From an uncultured Oscillospiraceae bacterium (GTDB lineage Bacteria > Bacillota > Clostridia > Oscillospirales > Ruminococcaceae), in assembly GCA_902489475.1 (NCBI GenBank), contig CABUAH010000015.1:1-27818 (forward strand): DNA of 27,818 nt, read 5' to 3'. The notes under the pieces were generated by a model. That model worked only from the letters and a program-made list of their open reading frames with translations. It was not told the DNA's origin and did no database searches. Both the position numbers and the translations under genes were made by a program. This document shows positions 16,338-24,956 of this stretch, piece after piece. The stretch's first letter is position 1; each line of letters begins with the position of its first letter.

Positions 16338-17924
16338 CTATTTTCCTCCTTTCTTAGCTTTCTTTTTGCCGATAATTCCTTTTTTAGAAAGTACCTTCAA
16401 AACTATCAGAGCAACTATTATCACTAAAAGTACAATTATTATAGCTGTAAAATTATCCGACAACACCTGCTCTCTGTGATACTGATATGCCTTGTCATAG
16501 CTCTTGTTAGCTTCAGCGTACTCAAAGTACTCCATCGCCTTATCGTAATTTCCGGCGTTTAGCTCAGCTTTTCCGAGTCCGTAATATGCAAGCCAGTATC
16601 CACCGTCACGGCTTAGAACTTCTTCCCAAGGTTCCTTAGCCTCTTCATACTTACCCTCATCATAAAGAGTTGCCGCCTTATGAACCATTTTTCCGAACTG
16701 CGTTTCGGTAAATACGGTAATATCATTTTTCTTTCCGTCAATTACATAAATCTTTTCGCCTCTTGACTCAACTGCGTTAGGTGCAATAAAAGTGCCCTTT
16801 TGGTCTGAGGTCGAGTTTTTAGATCCGAATACGAAAAGCAAATCGTTGTCCTGATTGTACTGGAAAACTCTTCCCGACTCATAATCCAAAACATTGATAT
16901 TCATATTGTCGCTTATAACAATGTCAGTAAGTCTTGTAGCAAAATCAGCACTGACTTCTGCTGTTGTGAACGTAACAAGATCTCCGAACTTATATGAGTT
17001 TCCGGAAGTTGTGTTCCATATGTTGTATCCCGCAGGATTAAGCTTCTTAACTGCATCCTGAGAAGCGTTCGCAGCCTCAGTTACTGTATAAATAAATCCG
17101 AGGTTATCAATATCGAAGTTTGCAAATTCTACGTTTACGTTTCTCTCCATCGAAGCCAACTGCTCATTGGAAGCAAACATTCTCCAAACTCTTTGTGCCA
17201 AAACCGCAGCAGTTACTTCAACACGGTTAGCACCGTAAAATCCTGTGAACTCTCCGTCAGGAGAAAACTCAACCGCACCCTGTGTTACAGAGGATTCAAC
17301 AGCGTACACATTTCCTGTACCGTCTGCCAAAACCTTAGTTGGGTTAAAGGTCTTGGATTTGTAAAGCGCTGAGCTTTCAGGCTTTACAAATTCCTGCTCA
17401 AGAGTCATAGTTGTTGAGGTTTCAGCAACTGCTCTTACAACTCTTGCATTGTCAGTGTCTGCGATATAAACAACCGGAAGATTGTTCTCATTTACCGTTA
17501 CATAAAGTCCGCCGGGACTGTTAAATCCCTCTATTTCGCTTCCGGTAATTTTGTTGTATACGCCTACAAGCTGTAAATCGCTGTTAAGTCTTATAATTCT
17601 GTTGTTTCCCGAATCCGAAACCCAGAACTCATCAAGGTTAGGCTCATAGAAAAGATCCCTAGCACCTGAAAGGCTGTTGGAAGCATTTTCGGATAAGAAT
17701 AGTTCATCACCCGGAGTAGAAAGCCTCGAAAGCCCCATACCGCTTCCGGCAACCACCTTATCAACTCTGTAACCGCTCTGCGAAGGAACCGCATCATACC
17801 ATGCGTCATAATTGTATGATATATACGGCTCGTCAGCTGACGCCGTCATAGCCGTCATGCTGAACACCAGCCCTGCTGCAAGAACGATTGACAATGTTTT
17901 CTTTAATTTATTCATTCTTGACAC
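16338..17924 (-). CDS. Membrane-anchored NHL/beta-propeller protein with TPR repeats
   Basis: A 528-residue protein with a signal peptide (1-30, ending TASA), an extracellular region with NHL-type strand repeats (about 60-405; examples are FWVSDSGNNRIIRLN, VVYIADTDNARVVRA and KIYVIDGKKND), two TPR-like units (about 411-489; YDEGKYEEAKEPWEEVL and NAGNYDKAMEYFEYA), one membrane span (494-512) and a Lys-rich cytosolic tail. This is type I topology. NHL propellers and TPRs both mediate binding, so the protein probably docks a partner or a glycan outside the cell; no catalytic motif is evident. The GTG at 17924 has GGTGAT five bases upstream; the ATG at 17915 is the alternative. It starts 38 bp after the preceding permease gene, the second-largest gap in the operon, without a visible promoter or terminator. 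Confidence 0.85.
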   Translation of the reverse strand: MSRMNKLKKTLSIVLAAGLVFSMTAMTASADEPYISYNYDAWYDAVPSQSGYRVDKVVAGSGMGLSRLSTPGDELFLSENASNSLSGARDLFYEPNLDEFWVSDSGNNRIIRLNSDLQLVGVYNKITGSEIEGFNSPGGLYVTVNENNLPVVYIADTDNARVVRAVAETSTTMTLEQEFVKPESSALYKSKTFNPTKVLADGTGNVYAVESSVTQGAVEFSPDGEFTGFYGANRVEVTAAVLAQRVWRMFASNEQLASMERNVNVEFANFDIDNLGFIYTVTEAANASQDAVKKLNPAGYNIWNTTSGNSYKFGDLVTFTTAEVSADFATRLTDIVISDNMNINVLDYESGRVFQYNQDNDLLFVFGSKNSTSDQKGTFIAPNAVESRGEKIYVIDGKKNDITVFTETQFGKMVHKAATLYDEGKYEEAKEPWEEVLSRDGGYWLAYYGLGKAELNAGNYDKAMEYFEYAEANKSYDKAYQYHREQVLSDNFTAIIIVLLVIIVALIVLKVLSKKGIIGKKKAKKGGK

Positions 17925-17962
17925 TACTTATCACCATTCCTTTTGTATATTAATAAAACCTT

Positions 17963-18910
17963 TTAGTCCTTAATACCCGAATTAGCCATTGTCTCCATTA
18001 CATTACCCTGAGCAATCATAAATACAAGCAATGGCGGAAGCATAAGTAGTACCGCTGTTGCAAAAGTTACACCCTGACGTGCAATACCTGACGCTGAGAT
18101 CTGCTGCATAATTGTAGGCAGCGTTTTCAGCTCCTCTGAGTAGATCAAAACTCCGCCCTGTACTTGCCAAGCAGCCTGAAATGCAAAAATTAAAAGTGTC
18201 ATCATAGCAGGCTTCGAGTTAGGTATTACCACCTGCCAACAGATTCTGAAAAGTCCCGCACCGTCTACACGAGCTGCCTCTATCATAGAATCATGTATCG
18301 TAGAAATACTCTGTCTCATAAGGAAGAGGTTCATCGGCATCGCTACGCTCGGAAGAATCAAAGCCCAGTATGTGTCGATCATACCGAGTGTTGCCATTAC
18401 GAGGAATTGCATGATCCACAATGCAGATGATGTAAACAAAAGAGCTGTTACAATAATTTTATTTATTGCCGCACCGCCCGGGAATTTGCACTTAGCCAAT
18501 ACAAACGCCGCACAGCAGCAGACAAAAATATTGGAAATTGTAATAACTATTGTAATAAATACGCTGTTAAATAAATATCTCGAAAGCGGAACCCATAAAC
18601 TCGATGCAACCTTAAACATGGCTGAATAGTTATCGAGAGTAGGCTCTAATACATACAGCTTCGGTGGGAATACGAAAAGCTCGTGAACCGGCTTAAACGA
18701 TTGTATAACCGCATAGTAAAGCGGAAATATCATGAATATTCCCAAAAGCACAAGGAAGATAAAGATTACAATGTCTCCGCCGAGAGAACTGCTCGATTTT
18801 CTCTTTCTCTTCTTAACATGAACCTTATTGATGTCAAGGTTCTTCTGTCTTTTTCTAAGCCTCTTAAGGGCTTTTTCTTGTTTCTTTTTCTCTTTTTCGC
18901 TGAGTCCCAT
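17963..18910 (-). CDS. Carbohydrate ABC transporter permease, MalG type (first pair)
   Basis: A 315-residue permease with an unusually basic N-terminus (residues 1-40, over 40% Lys/Arg), a first span at about 45-68 and five more. The EAA loop is at residues 211-230 (EAARVDGAGLFRICWQ, then VIP). It is clearly different in sequence from the other MalG-type protein at 11260, so the two pairs are not a recent duplication. The ATG at 18910 follows a complete AGGAGGTGA, the best ribosome binding site in the operon. It starts 16 bp after the MalF-type partner gene. Like its partner it lacks any substrate-specific hallmark I can read. Confidence 0.9.
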   Translation of the reverse strand: MGLSEKEKKKQEKALKRLRKRQKNLDINKVHVKKRKRKSSSSLGGDIVIFIFLVLLGIFMIFPLYYAVIQSFKPVHELFVFPPKLYVLEPTLDNYSAMFKVASSLWVPLSRYLFNSVFITIVITISNIFVCCCAAFVLAKCKFPGGAAINKIIVTALLFTSSALWIMQFLVMATLGMIDTYWALILPSVAMPMNLFLMRQSISTIHDSMIEAARVDGAGLFRICWQVVIPNSKPAMMTLLIFAFQAAWQVQGGVLIYSEELKTLPTIMQQISASGIARQGVTFATAVLLMLPPLLVFMIAQGNVMETMANSGIKD

Positions 18911-18926
18911 TCTGTAATCTCACCTC

Positions 18927-19865
18927 CTAATCCAAATACTTGGCAAGCAGCCAGTTAATAAACTTATTCGCTAAAAGCATCGCTGCAAACAATACGAAAC
19001 ATATTGCCGATGCATATCCCATCTCATAACGAATAGTACCGTAGTCTGTTGCGTGGTTCATAACGGTATGTGCTACATAGTCCGTTGAAGGAAGACCTAC
19101 CAAAGACTGTCCTACAACTCCGACTGTAAAAGCTGACGAAATCTGTAAAACTGCTGCGAACAGAAGCTGTGGTCCCATTGACGGTATTGTAATTGAGAAA
19201 AGCTCCTGCCAGCGGTTTTTAATTCCCTCGATAGCACCCGCCTCGTACATCGATTTGTCTATGTTCTGGAAACCTGCACGAAGAGCAAGGAATCCTGCTC
19301 CCATTGAAATCCAAAGCTGAACGATAACTACAACCGTAAAGATATAGGTCGTATCGGTAAGCCACTGTACAGGCGAACTGATTATTCCAAGATCCAAAAG
19401 CACCGAGTTAAAGTATCCGTATGTGTCTCCTGAGAAGAGGAGCTGCCAGATAACGTATACTGACGGTGTCATTGACGGAGCATAGAATACAAATGTAAAT
19501 ATTGTTTTCAAAACCGGGTGCATTTCGTTGATAAGCCATGCTAAGAAGAACGAAAGCACATACGAAAACGGTCCTGTGAAGATTGCCATTACAAGTGTGT
19601 TTTTAACGGCGATCATAAATACATCATCATTTAAAAACAGCGTTGTAAAATTTGAAAGTCCGATAAACTGCGGAAGCTGTACCATGTTAAAGTTTGTAAA
19701 TCCCATAGGGAGCGACATGAGTACAGGAATGATTGTGAAGATCGTAAACAGAATCATAAACGGAGCAAGCATTCCGTAACATCCGATGTTATTTCTCATC
19801 AGGTGAAGAGTATACTTAAACTTGCCCTGGTTCTTAAGCGGACCTGCAACTTTTGTTTTTGCCAT
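18927..19865 (-). CDS. Carbohydrate ABC transporter permease, MalF type (first pair)
   Basis: A 312-residue permease with six predicted spans, the first at about residues 29-51. The EAA loop is at 208-228 (EAGAIEGIKNRWQELF, then ITIP), with Gly in place of the second Ala. It lacks the large external domain of enterobacterial MalF, as is usual in Firmicutes. The ATG at 19865 is preceded by GGGGGAG lying within the last codons of the solute-binding protein gene; the gap between the two genes is only 5 bp. It probably forms a heterodimer with the next gene product and receives substrate from the upstream binding protein. Confidence 0.9.
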   Translation of the reverse strand: MAKTKVAGPLKNQGKFKYTLHLMRNNIGCYGMLAPFMILFTIFTIIPVLMSLPMGFTNFNMVQLPQFIGLSNFTTLFLNDDVFMIAVKNTLVMAIFTGPFSYVLSFFLAWLINEMHPVLKTIFTFVFYAPSMTPSVYVIWQLLFSGDTYGYFNSVLLDLGIISSPVQWLTDTTYIFTVVVIVQLWISMGAGFLALRAGFQNIDKSMYEAGAIEGIKNRWQELFSITIPSMGPQLLFAAVLQISSAFTVGVVGQSLVGLPSTDYVAHTVMNHATDYGTIRYEMGYASAICFVLFAAMLLANKFINWLLAKYLD

Positions 19866-19870
19866 TTAGT

Positions 19871-22837
19871 TTACTCCCCCTTTTCTTTCTTGCCGACCGA
19901 TAAGTTAAGGTCGTTGATCTTACGTTCAATTTCGCTGTTGATATCCTTATTGTACCACATTAATGTATCTCTAGGATTCTCAGCGTTATTAACTGTTTCT
20001 CTGAAGGCATTCATTATATTTCTCGTAACCGCATACGAAGCAGGAATTACAGGAATCTCTTTCTGTACTGCAAATTGTGCCTGAAGCTTTTCCATATCAG
20101 TTGTGCTCCATGAAAGCTCCTTTAGTGCTTCAACGTTTGCAGTATCAAATCTTCCCATCGTACCCATTAAAGCTTCGATGTCGTTTCCGTAGGTTACCTG
20201 AGTTTCCTTTTCTGTAAACCATTTTACAAAGTTCCATGCTGCTTCTTGATTTTCAGCCTTCTTAAATACAATAGCTCCTGTTCCCTGTGAAGAAGCCGAA
20301 TGATCAATGGTTCCGTCCTCCTTGAGAGTTCCCGGTACATGAGTCATTCCCCAGCATCCCTTTATCTCAGGAGCGGATACAGTTACCTGATTATAGAAGG
20401 TATACGGCTGAATTAAAAGCGGCATATCTCCTGTTCTGAATCTGGTAAATCCGTCATACTGCTGTGAAAATGAGTACGTAGTATAGAACTTTGTCCATGT
20501 GTTGAACGCATCAATTGCTGTCTGATCATCAAATGTAGTCTGCGACTGATCTTCTGTATAATAGTTAAGTCCCTGCTGGAGCATGAGCATTGCAAATGTA
20601 TTACCCGCCTCAACAGTTGTGGAAACTACTGCTGTACCGTTTGCCGATGTATTCTGAGTAATAGGAAGTACAAGTCCAACCTCCATGTAATTACTCTGAA
20701 GCACCGGAAGTACATCTATAAGATCATCCCATGTCTGAATATCTCTCTCAGCATCGATTCCATACTCAGCTAAAATGTCTTCTCTGTAGAACATCATCGG
20801 GATCGTCTGGCTTACCGGAAGTCCGTACGTTCCTCCGTTGTACTGATATAAAACAGTAGCGTTTTCCTGGAATCTCTTTGTTACCTCGTCATAATCATCA
20901 AAGGTTGTAAGATCTGTTAAAACATCACGGGCAGCAAGCTGAATCGGGAAATCTCCTCCGATAAATAATGCTATATCCGGTCCTTTTCCTGCAAGTGTAG
21001 CTTCAACAATACCTCCCTGAACAAGGTTTACGGTAATTTTTGTATCGCTGTTAGGATTAAAGCTGCTCTCTACAAGCTGATTTACGATCTGAGCCTGATC
21101 TCGTCCGAGGGATACCCAGCATACCAGTGAATCCTCACTTTCAGTTGAAAGCGAGTTGTAATCCTCAAAGAACGAACCGATAAATGACTTGAATCCAAAT
21201 GACAAGCTATCAAGGAATCCCTCGTCTACAGGGTCGAAATCCTTTGATGCCGGAGCAAGCTGAATTATATCGACCTCAAGAGGCTGACCTCTGTACTCTC
21301 TCATCCAAGAAGATACCGATGTGATATTATCCTTGATCTGAGAAAGGTTAGAAGGAATGTTTATCGGTCTGTTAACGCAGTTGTCCAAAACAATCGCCAT
21401 TTTTTCAAGGGTAATCGCTTCTGAACCGCCCGTTCCCGAAAGATCCTCAATTTCCTTTTTCTTAGCTTTAAGTTCAGAACTGAATCTGCTGAACTCATCT
21501 AATATCTCAGGAATAACCTTTTCAATCTGATAATCGTTATATTCGTCCGGATCAGGACCTGTGATCTGACGAATTCTTCTGTAATAACCGGTTATTTCGT
21601 ATACAAGCGAATCAAGCTCCGCCATTATATCTCCGATTTCACCCGGTATAGCCTCAAGCGACATTGTGTGCTTTCCGGCTTCCAGATAATAATACATATC
21701 ATTTCCGGCTTGATCCTTAGGAGTTGTTACCTCCCAGTCGGTTGAATAGTAAAATTTAATCTGACCGCTTTCGGTATTAGGAATCTTTCCGTCGATGAAG
21801 AGCTTTCTGTTTGAATAGAAGCCTCTCATCTGATCCTGTCTTCCTCTTATACCTATTTTATAATAGCCTGCTGTTTTAACTTCAAATTCCCATGTAATAG
21901 ACTGAGTTGACTTAGACCAGTTTCCTGCACCTATTGTATTGTACTTTGTCTTTGTAGGATCGGAAGGCTGTGTGATTGACGAATTTCTGTCGTTTGTAGG
22001 ATACAAGCTTCTGTCGGATTTGTAAATTGCATCCTCACCCTGAATAGTGATGACATCAGCATCTATATTCGCATCAAGCTCCGAATTGCTTGGAGCTTCA
22101 TACAACTCAGTTGTAGGCTCCTGTGCAAGCTTGATACTTTCAATAGCAAACTGAGCTTTTACAGATTCTAAAGTGACGGTATGATCTCCGGCTTCAAAGT
22201 AAAACCAAAGTGCATCACCGTAAAGTCCGTCACCGTCTTTTAAGAACTCCTCCTGCCAACAAACATCTTCAACCTGTCCCGGTCTTATGTCGTTGTCGTT
22301 GACGTCCTGCTTTATAGCCTCTTTGTTTACCCATCTCTTTGACAGTGTAATTCTTGAAGCGGTATCGTAAGGAGAAGCGCCGTCGATCTGAAAATCAAAC
22401 TCAACTCCGTCCGTTCCGCCGGCTAAAGCCTCATAACTAAACTTAACAGCATAAACTCCCGATTCCTTGACGGTTACCGGAAATGTTATGCTTCCCGTTT
22501 GATTAGCCCATTTAAGAGCAGTCTTTCCGTCAACATCCTCAACTGAAAGCTGTGCATCTGCACTTCCGGTATACTTCGGCTGTTTCTGAGCCGAGTAAAT
22601 ATAGCCTTCATCATCAGCTACCTCAGGCCGCACAGCGTCTTTATACTTTGCACGGTATTCTGTGTATGAAAGAGTATCAGAAGACGCTTCTTCAATATCA
22701 ATATCGCTTTCAGAATCAGACGCAGCAACTTTTACATCCTGCTTTTCATCCTCTGCGTATACCGCAACAGCAGTTGAAGCAGCCATTGTCATAGCGAGCG
22801 ATATTGCTAAAACTCTTTTCAAAAGTTTGTGTTTCAC
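19871..22837 (-). CDS. Oversized extracellular solute-binding protein with two carbohydrate-binding-like modules
   Basis: A 988-residue exported protein. A signal peptide (1-28, ending VYA, no lipobox Cys) is followed by an acidic linker, a beta-sandwich module (about 65-240; VYAVKFSYEA, YFEAGDHTVTLESV), a second such module (about 262-413; GYYKIGIRGR, YYLEAGKHTMSLEA), a helical connector (414-560) and a family 1 solute-binding domain (about 570-975; KGPDIALFIGGDF, TYGLPVSQTIPMMFY, WNFVKWFTE). The two modules resemble galactose-binding-like CBM6/CBM35 folds. Typical family 1 binding proteins have about 420-450 residues and a lipid anchor; this one has neither the usual size nor the anchor. 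The GTG at 22837 follows AGGTGG at a spacing of seven. It is the only binding protein in an operon with two permease pairs. Ligand unknown; a polysaccharide or long oligosaccharide would fit the added modules. Confidence 0.9.
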   Translation of the reverse strand: MKHKLLKRVLAISLAMTMAASTAVAVYAEDEKQDVKVAASDSESDIDIEEASSDTLSYTEYRAKYKDAVRPEVADDEGYIYSAQKQPKYTGSADAQLSVEDVDGKTALKWANQTGSITFPVTVKESGVYAVKFSYEALAGGTDGVEFDFQIDGASPYDTASRITLSKRWVNKEAIKQDVNDNDIRPGQVEDVCWQEEFLKDGDGLYGDALWFYFEAGDHTVTLESVKAQFAIESIKLAQEPTTELYEAPSNSELDANIDADVITIQGEDAIYKSDRSLYPTNDRNSSITQPSDPTKTKYNTIGAGNWSKSTQSITWEFEVKTAGYYKIGIRGRQDQMRGFYSNRKLFIDGKIPNTESGQIKFYYSTDWEVTTPKDQAGNDMYYYLEAGKHTMSLEAIPGEIGDIMAELDSLVYEITGYYRRIRQITGPDPDEYNDYQIEKVIPEILDEFSRFSSELKAKKKEIEDLSGTGGSEAITLEKMAIVLDNCVNRPINIPSNLSQIKDNITSVSSWMREYRGQPLEVDIIQLAPASKDFDPVDEGFLDSLSFGFKSFIGSFFEDYNSLSTESEDSLVCWVSLGRDQAQIVNQLVESSFNPNSDTKITVNLVQGGIVEATLAGKGPDIALFIGGDFPIQLAARDVLTDLTTFDDYDEVTKRFQENATVLYQYNGGTYGLPVSQTIPMMFYREDILAEYGIDAERDIQTWDDLIDVLPVLQSNYMEVGLVLPITQNTSANGTAVVSTTVEAGNTFAMLMLQQGLNYYTEDQSQTTFDDQTAIDAFNTWTKFYTTYSFSQQYDGFTRFRTGDMPLLIQPYTFYNQVTVSAPEIKGCWGMTHVPGTLKEDGTIDHSASSQGTGAIVFKKAENQEAAWNFVKWFTEKETQVTYGNDIEALMGTMGRFDTANVEALKELSWSTTDMEKLQAQFAVQKEIPVIPASYAVTRNIMNAFRETVNNAENPRDTLMWYNKDINSEIERKINDLNLSVGKKEKGE

Positions 22838-22908
22838 AGTGTATCCACCTTTCCTATAAATGTATTTGCCGATTTATTATTCCCTCTAACGGGTGAAAAC
22901 GTTACTTA

Positions 22909-23886
22909 TCAGGTTGATTTGAAAACAAGGATTTTCTTAGCTTCCTCATCAACCTCAACCTTTAGCTTATCTCCGCCCTTAATTCCGAGCGTTTCAAGAT
23001 AATCCTTAGGAATTTGAAGCCTTCCCGAACGATCAAGAACAATAAGCTCTTCATGCTGCGGCTCCTGTTCCTGCTCCTCGATTTGATCCGGATCGATCTC
23101 ACCGAGATTTCCTCCGAGATCATTAAGCTCCTCTGCATAAGATTTCTTTCTTATGATTTCAGAGCTTGTTCTTCCGTCCCTTATAGCAACTACTCTGTCG
23201 ATATGCTTTGAAAGCTTAACATCATGAGTAACTATTACTATTGTAAGTCCTTCTTTTTTATTTAGCTCCTTAAATATGTCAAGAATTACTTTCGATGTTT
23301 TTGTGTCCACCGCTCCTGTAGGCTCGTCAGCAAGCAAAAGCTTCGGTGAATTTGCAAGTGCAATAGCGATAGCTACTCTTTGCTGTTCGCCTCCTGACAT
23401 CTGATCAAGCCTTGAACCGGCTCGGTTTGAAAGCCCAACCTTTTCTAAAAGCTCAAGTGCTCTTTCACGCCGCTGTCCTGAGCCTTTCAAAAGCATCGGC
23501 ATCTCAACATTTTGAACTGCCGTCAAATACGGAATCAAATTTCTTGCATTGTTTTGCCACACAAAACCGACCGTATTTCTTTTGTAGTCCATATAATCTC
23601 TGTCGGTAAACTTCAAAAGATTTTTTCCGTCAACGGTAAGACTTCCTGCGCTTGGCTTATCAAGTCCTCCGAGCATATTCAAAAGCGTACTCTTTCCGCT
23701 TCCGGAGTTTCCGACGATTGCCATAAGCTCTCCCCGCTTGACGTCAAGATCAAGTCCTTGAAGAGCGACAACCTCAACCTCGCTTGTTTTATAAATTTTT
23801 ACAAGGTTTTCACATCTTATCATGTATTCGTCATCAGCAACGGATACATTGTTATCATCAACTAAAGCTTCACTCAACAATCTCAC
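22909..23886 (-). CDS. LolD/MacB-type ABC ATPase fused to a C-terminal AbrB-like domain
   Basis: A 325-residue ATPase. Walker A (GNSGSGKST) is at 59-67, the signature MSGGEQQRV at 163-171 and Walker B (LLLADE) at 183-188. The sequence resembles the LolD/MacB/FtsE group, not the MalK group that normally serves sugar permeases, and the TOBE domain of MalK is absent. After an acidic linker (about 235-279), residues 280-325 read as an AbrB/MazE-like swapped-hairpin domain (GRLQIPKDYLETLGI, then GDKLKVEV). Such domains dimerise and often bind DNA. The GTG at 23886 lies too close to a GAGG site, so the TTG codons at 23880 or 23877 are better-spaced starts. The gene overlaps the end of the upstream ATPase gene. 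A 71-bp gap follows before the binding-protein gene. Confidence 0.9.
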   Translation of the reverse strand: MRLLSEALVDDNNVSVADDEYMIRCENLVKIYKTSEVEVVALQGLDLDVKRGELMAIVGNSGSGKSTLLNMLGGLDKPSAGSLTVDGKNLLKFTDRDYMDYKRNTVGFVWQNNARNLIPYLTAVQNVEMPMLLKGSGQRRERALELLEKVGLSNRAGSRLDQMSGGEQQRVAIAIALANSPKLLLADEPTGAVDTKTSKVILDIFKELNKKEGLTIVIVTHDVKLSKHIDRVVAIRDGRTSSEIIRKKSYAEELNDLGGNLGEIDPDQIEEQEQEPQHEELIVLDRSGRLQIPKDYLETLGIKGGDKLKVEVDEEAKKILVFKST

Positions 23887-24547
23887 CGTCCTCTAATGTG
23901 TAGACCTTATCAGCTACATCCATCATGCTCGGATCGTGAGTTGTCATCACGATAGTCATACCCTCTTTTTCAACAAGCTCTTTAAAAAGCTTTACTATAT
24001 ATAAAGAGGTTTGTGTGTCAAGCTCAGCAGTAGGCTCATCTGCAAAAATAATTTTCGGAGAGTGAGCAATAGCTCTTGCAATCGCTACCCTCTGCTGCTC
24101 ACCGCCGCTCATTTCAGCAGGACGGTGGTGCATTCTCTTTGCAAGTCCTACGCTTGTAAGACATTCTTTTACTCTTTCATCACGCTTTGCCGCCGGATAG
24201 CCAGCAAGCCTGAGTCCGAATTCAACATTTTCATAACCGGTCATGCTGGATATAAGCGCAACAGACTGAAACACAAACGCCATATCAAACCTTCGTTTTT
24301 CATCTCTCGCTCTATCGCTGAGCGACGTCACGTCTTGATCCAAAAAGGTGACCTTTCCCGACGTCGGACGGTCAAGACATCCCAGTATATTTATAAGCGT
24401 TGTCTTTCCGCTTCCCGATCTTCCTCTTAAGACCGTAAGCTTTTCCTGTTCAATTTCTATATTTATATTTTTAAGAGCATGAACTACGCTTCCATCACCG
24501 ATTGTAAAATCTCTGCTGATATCTTCAGCAGACAATATACAACTCAA
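23870..24547 (-). CDS. LolD-type ABC transporter ATPase, first gene of the operon
   Basis: A 225-residue ATPase with Walker A (GRSGSGKTT) at 42-50, Q-loop Gln94, signature SGGEQ at 147-151 and Walker B (IIFADE) at 166-171. Length and sequence fit the LolD/MacB/FtsE group, which normally works with FtsX-like permeases; none is encoded nearby. I chose the TTG at 24547 because it follows AGGCGGTGA, one mismatch from a perfect ribosome binding site, and gives the normal LolD length; an upstream ATG at 24604 would add 19 basic residues and has no site. It is probably the partner of the second ATPase, giving a heterodimer that would drive one or both permease pairs. Promoter at 24740-24768. Confidence 0.9.
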   Translation of the reverse strand: MSCILSAEDISRDFTIGDGSVVHALKNINIEIEQEKLTVLRGRSGSGKTTLINILGCLDRPTSGKVTFLDQDVTSLSDRARDEKRRFDMAFVFQSVALISSMTGYENVEFGLRLAGYPAAKRDERVKECLTSVGLAKRMHHRPAEMSGGEQQRVAIARAIAHSPKIIFADEPTAELDTQTSLYIVKLFKELVEKEGMTIVMTTHDPSMMDVADKVYTLEDGEIVE

Positions 24548-24739
24548 CCGCTCACCGCCTTTCTGATGCTTCCGGAAGAGCTTTTGTTTGTGCATTTTGC
24601 ACATTTCGCGTTTTAAAGTAAAACAAGAATAAGCTTTGTCTCCTATTGGTCAAAAGCTACTATCAGAACATATATTTATTTACCTTTTTTGGCAATTAGA
24701 ACAAACATTTGCCCGTTAGGACGCAGTTTTCTATTGATA

Positions 24740-24768
24740 ATTATATCAAAAAGCCTTGTTGTTGTCAA
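24740..24768 (-). promoter_or_regulatory. Consensus sigma-A promoter of the transporter operon
   Basis: On the minus strand, a perfect TTGACA (24768-24763) and a perfect TATAAT (24745-24740) are 17 bp apart. The start near 24733 gives a leader of about 185 bases. The leader holds one weak hairpin (GGCAA/TTGCC near 24690-24712) and an unused AGGAG near 24630; I see no riboswitch or attenuator. Confidence 0.85.
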
Positions 24769-24892
24769 GGTTTTGTGGATTTTCACCATATGTTTTACAA
24801 TATAACAAAATTTCAATTTTTGTGAATAGTGCATAAATATTCTATTTAAAATTTGTTAATATAGACGATAATTTTATGTCGTTTCGGCTTTA

Positions 24893-24906
24893 ATTGTTTA
24901 AACAAT
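24893..24906. promoter_or_regulatory. 14-bp perfect palindrome upstream of the operon promoter
   Basis: ATTGTTTAAACAAT reads the same on both strands, in an AT-rich region with several more TTGTT motifs (to about 24935). It lies about 125 bp upstream of the -35 box, far for a classical operator. It might be a regulator site or chance in AT-rich DNA. The rest of 24780-24955 shows nothing recognisable. Confidence 0.2.
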
Positions 24907-24956
24907 CAAGTTGTTCACAAATTGTTAAGTAATTCACATTGAGAATAGCCATAACA

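Noticed and set aside
11260..19865. Recent duplication of one permease pair
   Set aside because: The two MalF-type and two MalG-type proteins differ throughout, including N-termini, inserts and EAA loops, so they are old, separate lineages.
22894..22907. CcpA (cre)-like site TGAAAACGTTACTT before the binding-protein gene
   Set aside because: Three of the fixed positions fail, the site lies inside the operon, and no convincing internal promoter accompanies it.
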